Shown: positions 50,219 to 58,456 of the stretch, one piece after another
Position numbering within the stretch: the first letter of the stretch is position 1
Layout: each line of letters opens with the position of its first letter
Assembly: GCF_030997045.1 (NCBI RefSeq)
Contig: NZ_CP116899.1
Location: 5,232,001 to 5,296,000, forward strand
Direction: 5' to 3'
Source: Microbulbifer sp. TB1203
GTDB lineage: Bacteria; Pseudomonadota; Gammaproteobacteria; Pseudomonadales; Cellvibrionaceae
Length of the DNA: 64,000 nucleotides
Notes under the pieces: generated by a model
What the model was told of the DNA's origin: nothing
The model's database searches: none
The model's input: the letters and a program-made list of their open reading frames with translations, nothing else
Position numbers and translations under genes: made by a program

Positions 50219-52792
50219 ATGTTGTCAGCTTTAAAGACCTGCTACGAAAAACTGGTAATTGAGCACCCGAAAACCGTGTTGGTGATCGTCGCGCTGCTCA
50301 CTTTGGTCGCGGCCGCGGGGTTGCCGCGCTTCAAGCTGGACGCCTCCGCCGATTCCCTTACCCTGGAAACCGACGACTCCCTGGATTACTTCCGCGAGAT
50401 CGCCGAGCGCTATTCCTCCGGCGACTTTCTGGTGGTCACCTATCGCTACAAAAACGGCGACCTGTTCGACGACGACTCCCTGGCCACCCTGCGACGCCTG
50501 CGCGATGAACTGGCGCAAGTGGAAGGCATAACCAGTGTACAGACCATTCTCGATGTTCCGCTGCTGTACAGCCCCAAACCGGCGATCGCCGATATCGCCG
50601 ACGGCATCCGCACCCTGTCCACCCCAGGTACGGACAGAAAGCTGGCGCGCCAGGAATTTCTCTCCAGTCCCATCTACCGCGAACTGATCCTGAGCCCGGA
50701 CGGCCAGACCACCGCGCTGCTGCTCAACCTGGAACTGGACCGCCGCGGCCTGGAACTGGTGCGCGAGCGCGACGCCCTGCGCCGCAAACGCAATAGTGAT
50801 GAAGGGTTGAGCGGGGAAGAGGCCGCGCGCCTGGAAGAGGTCAGTGCCACTTACCTGCAGCATCGCACCCAGGGGGAGCAGCGCTCCCGCGAGCGGGTGG
50901 AAGAGGTTCGCGAAATCCTCACAGGTTACAAGGGCAACGCCGAGCTGTTCCTCGGCGGTGTATCGATGATCACCGCCGATATGGTCTCCTTTATCAAGAG
51001 CGACCTGGTGGTCTTCGGCAGCGGTATCCTGCTGTTTATTATCGTCACCCTGCTGGTTATTTTCCGGCAGGCGCGCTGGGTTCTGTTGCCCCTGACTACC
51101 TGCGTGGTCACCGCGGTGACGATGCTGGGCCTGCTCAGTTGGTTGGACTGGCGCCTCACGGTCATCTCTGCCAACTTCGTCGCCCTGCTGCTGATCATCA
51201 CCCTGGCCATCACCATTCACCTGGCGGTGCGCTACCGCGAGTTTGCCGCGCAGAACCCCGACTGGGATCGCCGGCGGCTGGTGATGGAGACGGTCCAGTT
51301 TATGGCCAAGCCCTGTCTGTACACCGCGCTGACCACCATGGTGGCCTTCATGTCGTTGGTGGTGAGCGGCATCCGCCCGGTGATCGACTTTGGCTGGATG
51401 ATGACCATCGGCGTGACCCTGGCGCTGGTGCTGTCGTTCGCAATTATTCCCGCGGCACTGATGTTGCTGCGCAAGCGTACCGACGGCGTCGGCGAAGACA
51501 ACTCCGGAGTTTTCACCCTGATTTTTTCCCGCTTCGCCGAGCGGCGCCGCGGCATTGTGCTCGGTGTCTCGCTGCTGGCGGCGGTGATCAGCGTCGTGGG
51601 TATCTCCATGTTGAAGGTGGAAAACCGCTTTATCGACTACTTCGACAAATCCACGGAAATTTACCAGGGCATGCAGGTGATCGATCAGCGTCTGGGGGGT
51701 ACCGTGACCCTGGATATCATTCTGGATAAACCGGAGGAAGAGGTTCCGGCATTCGAGGGCGAGGAGGATCCCTTCGCCATGGATACCGCGGACGACGGCT
51801 TTGCCGAGGAAGACCCGTTTGCCGCCGAGGATCCGTTCGGCGGGGAAGGGGAAACAGTGGAAAGCAGCTACTGGTTCACCGTCGCCGGGCTGGCGAAAAT
51901 CGAGCAACTGCACGATTTCCTGGAGCAGCAGCCGGAAATCGGCAAGGTGCAGTCCCTGGCCACCCTGTACAAGGTGGCGCGGGATTTAAACGACGGCCCT
52001 CTCAACGATTTCGAACTGGCAGTGGCGCGCACCAGCCTGCCGGAAGAGATCAACGATGTGTTGGTGGACCCCTATCTGTCCGTCGAACACCACCAGGCGC
52101 GCGTCACCCTGCGCGCCATGGAAACCGATCCCAACCTGCGTCGCGAGGAACTGATCCAGCGGATCTACGACTACGCGGAAAACGAAATGGGCATAACGCC
52201 GGAATATATACACCAGACCGGCCTGCTGGTGCTCTACAACAATATGCTGCAGAGCCTGTTCAAGTCGCAGATACTCACCTTGGGCGCGGTGTTCGTGGGC
52301 ATCCTGCTGATGTTCCTGGTGCTGTTCCGCTCCCTGTCCCTGGCAATTATCGCTTTGGTGCCGAACATGCTCGCCGCTTGCGTGGTGCTCGGCGGCATGG
52401 GCCTGGCCGGGGTTCCGCTGGACATGATGACCATCACCATCGCCGCGATCACTGTGGGCATCGGTGTGGATCACGCGATCCACTACCTCTACCGCTTCCG
52501 CGCCGAGTTCGAAAAGGACGGCGATTACCTGGCCACCATGCACCGCAGCCATGCCACCATAGGCCGCGCCATGTTCTACACCGCGATCACCATTATCGCC
52601 GGCTTCTCCATCCTGGCCCTGTCCAAGTTCGTGCCGTCCATCTACTTCGGCCTGCTCACTGCACTGGCCATGTCCGCGGCACTGCTGGGATCGCTGACTC
52701 TGTTGCCACTGCTGTTGCTGCTGTTCAAGCCGCTGGGGGTTTCAGAAGATAAAAAGGAGAAGTCAGAGGACAGCGTTGCCTGCAACGCATGA
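50219..52792 (+). CDS. RND/MMPL-family transporter
   Basis: This 857-residue inner-membrane protein has 12 hydrophobic segments in two sets of six, each preceded by a large periplasmic loop. Membrane segments lie at about 18-36, 260-420, 450-470 and 670-840. It belongs to the MMPL/Patched-like RND branch (sterol-sensing type, HpnN-like). A strikingly acidic stretch at about residues 505-545 (EEDPFAAEDPFGGEGE) lies in the second periplasmic loop. Related proteins move lipids, hopanoids or similar hydrophobic compounds; the substrate here is unknown. Confidence 0.85.
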   Translation: MLSALKTCYEKLVIEHPKTVLVIVALLTLVAAAGLPRFKLDASADSLTLETDDSLDYFREIAERYSSGDFLVVTYRYKNGDLFDDDSLATLRRLRDELAQVEGITSVQTILDVPLLYSPKPAIADIADGIRTLSTPGTDRKLARQEFLSSPIYRELILSPDGQTTALLLNLELDRRGLELVRERDALRRKRNSDEGLSGEEAARLEEVSATYLQHRTQGEQRSRERVEEVREILTGYKGNAELFLGGVSMITADMVSFIKSDLVVFGSGILLFIIVTLLVIFRQARWVLLPLTTCVVTAVTMLGLLSWLDWRLTVISANFVALLLIITLAITIHLAVRYREFAAQNPDWDRRRLVMETVQFMAKPCLYTALTTMVAFMSLVVSGIRPVIDFGWMMTIGVTLALVLSFAIIPAALMLLRKRTDGVGEDNSGVFTLIFSRFAERRRGIVLGVSLLAAVISVVGISMLKVENRFIDYFDKSTEIYQGMQVIDQRLGGTVTLDIILDKPEEEVPAFEGEEDPFAMDTADDGFAEEDPFAAEDPFGGEGETVESSYWFTVAGLAKIEQLHDFLEQQPEIGKVQSLATLYKVARDLNDGPLNDFELAVARTSLPEEINDVLVDPYLSVEHHQARVTLRAMETDPNLRREELIQRIYDYAENEMGITPEYIHQTGLLVLYNNMLQSLFKSQILTLGAVFVGILLMFLVLFRSLSLAIIALVPNMLAACVVLGGMGLAGVPLDMMTITIAAITVGIGVDHAIHYLYRFRAEFEKDGDYLATMHRSHATIGRAMFYTAITIIAGFSILALSKFVPSIYFGLLTALAMSAALLGSLTLLPLLLLLFKPLGVSEDKKEKSEDSVACNA

Positions 52793-52796
52793 CCGG

Positions 52797-52827
52797 AAAG
52801 GGCTGCCTTATGAGGCAGCCCTTTTTG
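52797..52827 (+). terminator. Rho-independent terminator after the RND gene
   Basis: AAAGGGCTGCC, TTAT, then GAGGCAGCCC and TTTTT form a clear stem with a T-run, starting 5 bp after the stop codon at 52792. Confidence 0.9.
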
Positions 52828-52848
52828 TAGGAGCTACTGTCGGCTTTT

Positions 52849-53130
52849 TTATTCGCTGCGGTCGGTAACCTCGATCAGGTGATAGCCAAACTGGGTCTTC
52901 ACCGGCCCCAGCACCTTGTTCAAGTCGCCGGAAAATACCACCTTGTCGAATTCCGGCACCATCTGCCCCTGGCTGAATTCCCCCAGCTCTCCGCCGGAGC
53001 GGCCGGAGGGGCATTTGGAGTGTTCCTGGGCGATGATGCCGAAGTCGGCGCCCTCTTCGATCTGTTTTTTCAGCTTGAGGCACTCTTCTTCGTTTTCCAC
53101 CAGGATGTGGCGGGCTGTGGCCTTTGGCAT
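52849..53130 (-). CDS. ppiC: Small parvulin-type peptidyl-prolyl isomerase
   Basis: This 93-residue single-domain parvulin starts KATARHILV and ends TQFGYHLIEV, the two conserved parvulin ends. It carries GADFGIIAQEHSKCPS and GGELGEF between them. Length and lack of a signal match cytoplasmic E. coli PpiC. It speeds cis-trans isomerisation at prolines. It lies alone between convergent terminators on the minus strand. Confidence 0.95.
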   Translation of the reverse strand: MPKATARHILVENEEECLKLKKQIEEGADFGIIAQEHSKCPSGRSGGELGEFSQGQMVPEFDKVVFSGDLNKVLGPVKTQFGYHLIEVTDRSE

Positions 53131-53205
53131 GGGTTTTCTCCAATAAAATGGGCCGATGGTACCGGCCGGGAATTGTCGTTTACGGAGAGCAGCTTAGCGC
53201 GGCTG

Positions 53206-54096
53206 TCACTGGCCCGCCAGAGCGGCAAAGGTATTGCACTTGGTTACGTCGCCGCTGTTGAAGCCCTGTTTGAACCAGTAGACCCGCTGTTTGGCGCTGC
53301 CGTGGGTGAAGGCGTCGGGGGATACCGCGCGCCCGGTGCGTTTCTGCAGGCGGTCGTCGCCCACCGCCGAGGCGGCGGCCAGGCCCTCCTCCAGGTCGCC
53401 CGGTTCCAGCATCTGACGGTCGCGGTTGGCGTAGTAGGCCCAGACGCCGGCGAAGCAGTCCGCCTGCAATTCCAGCATTACCGACAGCCGATTCGCAGTG
53501 GCCTTGTCCGACTGCGTGCGGGCCTGTTGTACCTTTTGGGTTGTACCCAACAGGTTCTGCACATGGTGGCCCACTTCGTGGGCAATGACGTAGCCGAAGG
53601 CGAAATCCCCCGGCGCGCCCAGCTGTTTCAGGTCGTTGAGAAAATTCAGGTCCAGGTAGACCTTTCTGTCGTCGGGGCAGTAGAAAGGGCCCACCGCGGC
53701 GGTATTGAGACCACAGGCGGAGCGCACGGTGTCGTGGTAGAGCACCAATTTGGGCGGCTGGTACTGGATGCCGGCGGTCTGGAACAGCTGGTCCCAGGTG
53801 TCCTCGGTGTCCGCCAGTACCACGGAAACGAAATCGGCGATCTCGTTGCCGGGGGTGCCCGGCTGGCCGGGCTGTTCGGTACTCAGGGGTGGGGGCTGGC
53901 CGCCGCCGGGCAAGTGGTCCAAGCCGTCGCTGAAATAATAAATGGCGACGATAACGCCGAGGATCAGCCAGCCCTTTTTACTGCGCAGCAGCAGGGGGGC
54001 CAGGGCGAAAAGATTTCCCAATCCGTTGCCCGAGCGCGGGGACTGGCCGCGGCGGTCTTCGATATTCTCGCTTCTGCGGCCCTGGCGCCAGCGCAT
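53206..54096 (-). CDS. YpfJ-family neutral zinc metallopeptidase
   Basis: I start this 296-residue protein at the ATG at 54096, which has GGAG at good spacing and the expected MRWRQGRRSENIEDRRG opening; an in-frame start at 54414 would run through a dispersed repeat. One membrane segment lies at about residues 44-62, with the C-terminal part expected in the periplasm. The zinc motif HEVGHH is near residue 170 and ELQADCFAGVW supplies the third ligand. Family members are predicted peptidases with unknown targets. Confidence 0.92.
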   Translation of the reverse strand: MRWRQGRRSENIEDRRGQSPRSGNGLGNLFALAPLLLRSKKGWLILGVIVAIYYFSDGLDHLPGGGQPPPLSTEQPGQPGTPGNEIADFVSVVLADTEDTWDQLFQTAGIQYQPPKLVLYHDTVRSACGLNTAAVGPFYCPDDRKVYLDLNFLNDLKQLGAPGDFAFGYVIAHEVGHHVQNLLGTTQKVQQARTQSDKATANRLSVMLELQADCFAGVWAYYANRDRQMLEPGDLEEGLAAASAVGDDRLQKRTGRAVSPDAFTHGSAKQRVYWFKQGFNSGDVTKCNTFAALAGQ

Positions 54097-54199
54097 AGGG
54101 GACTCCAAAAGGGATTCTCCGAAAAGTTTAGACCAGTTGGCATACAATTCTTTTCTATAAGAGCCTGTTTGAAGTCTCGATAACTGAGACCTAGTGCAG

Positions 54200-54310
54200 G
54201 GGCCGGATGCGGGGCCTCCTTCCGGAACACGCTGTGAATACATCCCTGTACGCTCTCCGCGGTCATCCATGGCCGCAGAAGGTCCCGGAAGGAGGTCCCG
54301 CACCCGGCCC
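54200..54310. repeat. Dispersed palindromic repeat (ACATCC-TGTACGCTC family), copy A
   Basis: Outer arms GGGCCGGATGCGGGGCCTCC and its reverse complement enclose the core ACACGCTGTGAATACATCCC followed by TGTACGCTC. The core is shared with 56598-56701 while the arms differ, so the family has a fixed centre and variable palindromic flanks. It occupies the gap between the metallopeptidase and the Lon-N-domain gene. Confidence 0.7.
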
Positions 54311-54407
54311 GGCACGCTCAGTGCAAGACTCCAAACAGGCTCTAAGAAGTCGCGCCCCGCGCGAATGATAACTTGGAGTTTGGACGACTGGATCGGGAGT
54401 ACCACTT

Positions 54408-54986
54408 TTGCCACAGATTCCCCTTTTTCCTCTCGGTATGGCGCTGTTTCCCGGTGTCACTCTGCCCCTGCGCATTTTCGAACAGCGCTATCTGCGCTTG
54501 GTGACGGAGACACTGAAGACGGACAGTGGCTTTGGCGTGGCGCTGATTCGCAAGGGGCGGGAAGTGGGGCGCGCTTCGGTTTGGCCGGTGGGGCTCACTG
54601 TGCAGATCGTCGACTGGAGCCAGGGGGAAGAGGGGTTGCTGCATATCCAGGTGCGCGGGGGGCGGCGCTTCCGGATACTGGAAACCCACCGCGCGGAGGA
54701 TGGCCTGTTGATCGGCGACGAAGTGGAATGGCTGCCGGACGAGCCGGACAGGCCGGTGCCCGCGAACTGCGACGGCCTGCTCGAAGTATTGCGGGAGTTG
54801 AAGCAACACGCGGCCATGCTTTCCCTGCAGTTCGCCCCGGTGGACAGTGCCGACGCGCTGTCCTGGCAACTGGCGCAACTGCTGCCGCTGGAGGATCGGG
54901 TGCGCGTGGAACTGCTGGCCACCTCGGATCCCCTGGAGCGCTTGGCCACTATCGCCGCCAGCCTGGATCGCTGGAGTCGCGAATAA
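54408..54986 (+). CDS. Lon N-terminal (substrate-binding) domain protein
   Basis: This 192-residue cytoplasmic protein consists only of the Lon N-terminal domain: IPLFPLGMALFPGVTLPLRI and FEQRYLRLV at the start, then helical sequence. There is no ATPase or protease domain, as is normal for this stand-alone family. The start is a TTG at 54408 with GGGAG eight bases upstream; the next in-frame ATG is ten codons later, inside the conserved core. Function is unknown; binding of unfolded proteins is a guess from the domain. Confidence 0.88.
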   Translation: MPQIPLFPLGMALFPGVTLPLRIFEQRYLRLVTETLKTDSGFGVALIRKGREVGRASVWPVGLTVQIVDWSQGEEGLLHIQVRGGRRFRILETHRAEDGLLIGDEVEWLPDEPDRPVPANCDGLLEVLRELKQHAAMLSLQFAPVDSADALSWQLAQLLPLEDRVRVELLATSDPLERLATIAASLDRWSRE

Positions 54987-55046
54987 GCCCCTGTGGCCCG
55001 GTGAATCCGCGGCCCGGTGGGGTATACTGCGCGGCCGACCCACAGC

Positions 55047-55066
55047 GCGGCACAAGGATGTGCCGC
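55047..55066. repeat. Short hairpin related to the 80-bp dispersed repeat
   Basis: GCGGCACA and TGTGCCGC flank AGGA, the same hairpin type as in the repeats at 33371 and 58276 (GGCACAGGGATGTGCC). A second hairpin CTGGCCGAAGGCCAG follows immediately. Confidence 0.5.
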
Positions 55067-55212
55067 CGCTGGCCGAAGGCCAGCGCGAGTCCGGGAAATA
55101 CCAGCAGATCCCCGCAACTGCGAAGCCCATCCATGGGCTTCGCCCTGCGGGTCAGCTAAAGCTGACCAAAATCGCTCCAGGCGATTTTGTGCGCCAGTAT
55201 TTCACGGACGAC

Positions 55213-55245
55213 CGGTTAAATAGGTAAGGACGACCTATTTAACCG
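55213..55245. promoter_or_regulatory. Perfect 13-bp inverted repeat upstream of proA
   Basis: CGGTTAAATAGGT at 55213-55225 is the exact reverse complement of ACCTATTTAACCG at 55233-55245, with a 7-bp spacer. It lies 30 bp before the proA start, where a repressor would block transcription or a hairpin would affect translation. A partial third arm (ATAGGTTAAA) follows at 55246. Confidence 0.45.
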
Positions 55246-55274
55246 ATAGGTTAAAAAGCACGGAGAGAGTTGGA

Positions 55275-56564
55275 GTGAACAGTAGCGCCGCGAATACCAG
55301 TGAACAGCAATCCACTCAAGCCAGACTGGAAGAGATGGGCCGCGCCGCCCGCGAGGCATCGAGACGGATGGCGCAGGCGGATACCGCCACCAAGAACCGC
55401 GCACTTCATGCCATTGCCGAACAACTGGACGTCCGCCGCGATCAGATCGCCGAGGCCAACGACCGGGACATGAAGGCGGGGCGCGACAATGGCCTGGACG
55501 CGGCGCTGCTGGACCGGCTCGAACTCACCGGCGAGCGGATCGACGGGATGATCGACGGCCTTCACCAGATTGCCGAACTGCCGGACCCGGTGGGCGAGGT
55601 CGACGATCTCAAATACCGCCCCAGCGGTATCCAGGTGGGCAAGATGCGCGTGCCCCTGGGGGTGGTGGGCATCATCTACGAATCCCGCCCCAACGTGACT
55701 ATCGACGCCGCCAGCTTATGCCTGAAATCCGGCAACGCCACCATTTTGCGCGGCGGCAGTGAGGCATTGCACTCCAACGGCGCCATCGCCGCCTGCATCG
55801 CCGCCGGGCTGAAAGAGGCAGGGCTGCCGGAGACCGCGGTACAGGTGGTGGACACCACTGACCGCGCCGCCGTAGGGGCGCTGATCAGCATGCCGGAATA
55901 CGTGGACGTGATAGTGCCCCGCGGTGGCCCCAGCCTGATCGAGCGGGTCAGCCGCGATGCGCGGGTGCCGGTGATCAAGCACCTGCACGGCGTCTGCCAC
56001 GTATATATCGACGACCGCGCGGACCTGCAAAAAGCTTTCGATATCGCGCTGAATGCCAAGACCCACCGCTACGGCGTGTGCAACGCCATGGAGAGCCTGC
56101 TGGTGGCGGAGGGCGTCGCCGAGGATATACTGCCGAAGCTGGCGCAGGCCTATCGCGAGAAGGGCGTGGAGCTGCGCGGCTGCGAGCGGACGCGCAAGAT
56201 CCTCGAGGACTGTAACCCCGCCGCCGAGGCGGATTGGAGCGAGGAATACCTGGCGCCGGTGCTGTCCATCCGCATCGTCGGGGATATGGATGCCGCCATG
56301 GACCATATCGCCCGCTACGGCTCCGGCCACACCGAAGCCATCGTCACCGAGGATTACAGCCGCGCGCGGCGCTTCCTCGCCGAGGTGGACTCCAGCTCGG
56401 TAATGGTCAACGCCTCCACCCGCTTTGCGGACGGCTTCGAGTACGGCCTGGGGGCGGAGATCGGCATCAGCACCGACAAGATCCACGCCCGCGGCCCGGT
56501 GGGGCTGGAGGGGTTGACCTCGCAGAAGTGGATAGTGCTGGGGGATGGGCATATTCGCCAATGA
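55275..56564 (+). CDS. proA: Gamma-glutamyl phosphate reductase
   Basis: This 429-residue cytoplasmic enzyme reduces gamma-glutamyl phosphate to glutamate semialdehyde in proline synthesis. The catalytic Cys lies in YGVCNAMESLL at about residue 269, and PLGVVGIIYESRPNVT near 125 is the family signature. The start is a GTG at 55275 with GGAGAG seven bases upstream. No proB is nearby. A 13-bp inverted repeat lies just upstream. Confidence 0.96.
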   Translation: MNSSAANTSEQQSTQARLEEMGRAAREASRRMAQADTATKNRALHAIAEQLDVRRDQIAEANDRDMKAGRDNGLDAALLDRLELTGERIDGMIDGLHQIAELPDPVGEVDDLKYRPSGIQVGKMRVPLGVVGIIYESRPNVTIDAASLCLKSGNATILRGGSEALHSNGAIAACIAAGLKEAGLPETAVQVVDTTDRAAVGALISMPEYVDVIVPRGGPSLIERVSRDARVPVIKHLHGVCHVYIDDRADLQKAFDIALNAKTHRYGVCNAMESLLVAEGVAEDILPKLAQAYREKGVELRGCERTRKILEDCNPAAEADWSEEYLAPVLSIRIVGDMDAAMDHIARYGSGHTEAIVTEDYSRARRFLAEVDSSSVMVNASTRFADGFEYGLGAEIGISTDKIHARGPVGLEGLTSQKWIVLGDGHIRQ

Positions 56565-56597
56565 GCTGGTCCGGAGATGTGGCTCTTTTCGGGGGCA

Positions 56598-56701
56598 CCG
56601 GGAGGGATATCCCTTTCCGGGACACGCTGTGAATACATCCTTGTACGCTCGTAATCGGCATCCATGCCTCATACGGTCCCGGAAAGGGATATCCCTCCCG
56701 G
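56598..56701. repeat. Dispersed palindromic repeat (ACATCC-TGTACGCTC family), copy B
   Basis: CCGGGAGGGATATCCCTTTC with CGGGAC, and its near-exact reverse complement at the right end, enclose ACACGCTGTGAATACATCCT, TGTACGCTC and GGCATCCATGCC. It lies between proA and nadD. Confidence 0.75.
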
Positions 56702-56743
56702 CGCTGTGCCGGGCTGCAAAGTTTGTACTCCGGAACCCGCTCC

Positions 56744-57409
56744 ATGGATAGTAAGCTACACACCATCGCCCTGTTCGGCGGCACCTTCGACCCTGTGCAC
56801 TTCGGCCACCTGCGTATGGCCCTGGAGCTTCGCGAGGCGTTGGGGGTCGACGAGATGCGCATTCTACCCAGCCGACAGCCGCGCCATCGGGAGAGCCCGG
56901 GGGTATCGGCGGAACACCGCCGGCAGATGCTGGCGCTTGCGCTGGCGGGCGGTGGGGAACTGCAACTGGACGAACGCGAACTCCTGCGCCCCGGCCCCAC
57001 TTACACGGTGGATACGCTGGAGGAACTGCGCGGGGAACTGGGGGAGGAAGTATCCATCAGCTTCTGCATGGGGCTGGATTCGCTGCTCACCCTGCCCAGT
57101 TGGCACCGCTGGGAGCGGCTGCTGGAGCTGGCCCACCTGGTGGTGGTCGCCCGCCCGGGCTGGCGGCTGCCCGGGGAAGGAGAGGTGGCGGAACTGCTGG
57201 AGAGGCACGGCGGTGGGGTAGGGCAACTGCACCGGGAGCCCTGCGGGCGCCTGGTGGTGCGGGAGCAGACACTGCTGCCGATATCCGCCACCGGTATCCG
57301 CCAACTGATCGCCGCTGGCCGGTCGCCGCGCTACCTGCTGCCGGATGCGGTATTGGAATATATTGAAAACAATCAACTCTATCGAACGGCCACTGAAAAC
57401 GGCCGATAA
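56744..57409 (+). CDS. nadD: Nicotinate-nucleotide adenylyltransferase
   Basis: This 221-residue cytoplasmic enzyme makes nicotinate adenine dinucleotide in NAD synthesis. The nucleotidyl-transferase motif GGTFDPVHFGHLRMA lies near residue 12 and ISATGIRQLI near the C-terminus. I start it at the ATG at 56744; a TTG at 56723 is in frame but within the repeat edge. It begins the conserved run nadD-rsfS-rlmH-mrdA-mrdB. Confidence 0.96.
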   Translation: MDSKLHTIALFGGTFDPVHFGHLRMALELREALGVDEMRILPSRQPRHRESPGVSAEHRRQMLALALAGGGELQLDERELLRPGPTYTVDTLEELRGELGEEVSISFCMGLDSLLTLPSWHRWERLLELAHLVVVARPGWRLPGEGEVAELLERHGGGVGQLHREPCGRLVVREQTLLPISATGIRQLIAAGRSPRYLLPDAVLEYIENNQLYRTATENGR

Positions 57410-57418
57410 AAAGGTGTT

Positions 57419-57751
57419 ATGACGAATATCAAAGATATCGCCCTGGCGGCACTGGAAGATCTCAAGGGCAAGGACATCGTCGCCCTGGACGTCTCGGAAA
57501 TGAGCGATGTGATGGACACCTTGGTGATCTGCACCGGTACTTCCAACCGCCAGGTGAAGTCCCTGGCGGACAACGTGGTGGAGGAGGGCAAGAAAGCCGG
57601 AGTCCGTCCCATCGGCGTCGAGGGCAAGGAGCAGGGCGAGTGGGTGTTGGTGGACTACGGGGACCTGGTGGTGCACGTAATGCTGGCGGATGTGCGCAGC
57701 TTCTATGACCTGGAGAAGCTCTGGTCGCTTACGCCCTCCGGGAGGCAGTAA
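57419..57751 (+). CDS. rsfS: Ribosomal silencing factor RsfS
   Basis: This 110-residue protein binds ribosomal protein uL14 and prevents subunit joining in starved cells. Conserved sequence includes DVSEMSDVMDTLVICTGTSN and the C-terminal GDLVVHVMLADVRSFYDLEK with LW. It starts 9 bp after nadD, as in most gammaproteobacteria. Confidence 0.97.
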   Translation: MTNIKDIALAALEDLKGKDIVALDVSEMSDVMDTLVICTGTSNRQVKSLADNVVEEGKKAGVRPIGVEGKEQGEWVLVDYGDLVVHVMLADVRSFYDLEKLWSLTPSGRQ

Positions 57752-57796
57752 ATGCGCAGCGCATATCCGCCCCGCGTATCCCGCGTATAGAGATTG

Positions 57797-58273
57797 ATGA
57801 AAATCCGTATTCTCGCCGCCGGTGGCAAGATGCCGAGCTGGGTGCAGGAAGGCTATGCCGAGTACGCCAAGCGGTTGCCCCGGGAAATAGTTCTGGAAAT
57901 GGTGGAAATCCCCCTGGGCCAGCGCGGCCAGAAAAGCTCGCCAGCGCTGGTGGAAAAAGCCCGCCAGAAGGAAGGCGAGGCGATGCTGGCGGCGCTGGCG
58001 CCGCGCGACCATGTAGTCGCGCTGGACGTGAAGGGCAAGCCCTGGAGCACGGAGCAGCTGTCCCGGCAACTGGCGGACTGGCAGATGCTGGGCGAAAACG
58101 TCAGCCTGCTGATCGGGGGGCCAGACGGCCTGGCGCCCGATTGCCTGGCGCGCGCCCGGCAGCGCTGGTCCCTGTCGCCGCTCACTTTGCCCCACCCGTT
58201 GGTACGGGTGGTGCTGGCGGAACAGCTGTACCGCGCCTGGACACTGCTCGCCGGGCACCCGTATCACAAATAA
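57797..58273 (+). CDS. rlmH: 23S rRNA (pseudouridine-1915 N3)-methyltransferase
   Basis: This 158-residue SPOUT-fold methyltransferase has the trefoil-knot sequence LLIGGPDGLAPDCLARA and ends LLAGHPYHK, the standard RlmH C-terminus. The ATG at 57797 is preferred to the TTG one codon earlier. It follows rsfS by 45 bp. Confidence 0.97.
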   Translation: MKIRILAAGGKMPSWVQEGYAEYAKRLPREIVLEMVEIPLGQRGQKSSPALVEKARQKEGEAMLAALAPRDHVVALDVKGKPWSTEQLSRQLADWQMLGENVSLLIGGPDGLAPDCLARARQRWSLSPLTLPHPLVRVVLAEQLYRAWTLLAGHPYHK

Positions 58274-58275
58274 TG

Positions 58276-58355
58276 CGGACAAATTTGTCTGGAACAAATT
58301 TGCACAGCCGAAGGCTGCCCGCAACGCGGGCGGGGCACAGGGATGTGCCTCGTGA
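58276..58355 (+). repeat. Dispersed 80-bp repeat, copy 2
   Basis: ACAAATTTGTCTGGAACAAA, TTTGCACAGC, AAGGCTGCCCGC and GGCACAGGGATGTGCCTC match the reverse complement of 33371-33450. It sits between rlmH and mrdA, where it is followed by a short iterated ATTCCGC stretch (58377-58406). Confidence 0.7.
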
Positions 58356-58456
58356 ATGCGGTGGTTTCGCTCTTTATTCCGCATTCCGCATTCATCATTC
58401 CGCATTAAACCTGTACACTCTGTAATCAATTTACGCGCCAAATCTCCAGTCACTCC

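Noticed and set aside
50231..51913. 560-residue minus-strand open frame opposite the RND transporter
   Set aside because: The plus strand encodes a clear 12-segment RND protein; the reverse frame is His/Gln-rich with no domain.
54097..54414. Extended N-terminus for the zinc metallopeptidase
   Set aside because: The added part is made of the dispersed palindromic repeat; the ATG at 54096 has GGAG and the family N-terminus.
58377..58406. Iterated ATTCCGC stretch as a possible CRISPR or regulatory array
   Set aside because: Only a few 7-bp units with irregular spacing and no unique spacers; a simple repeat.
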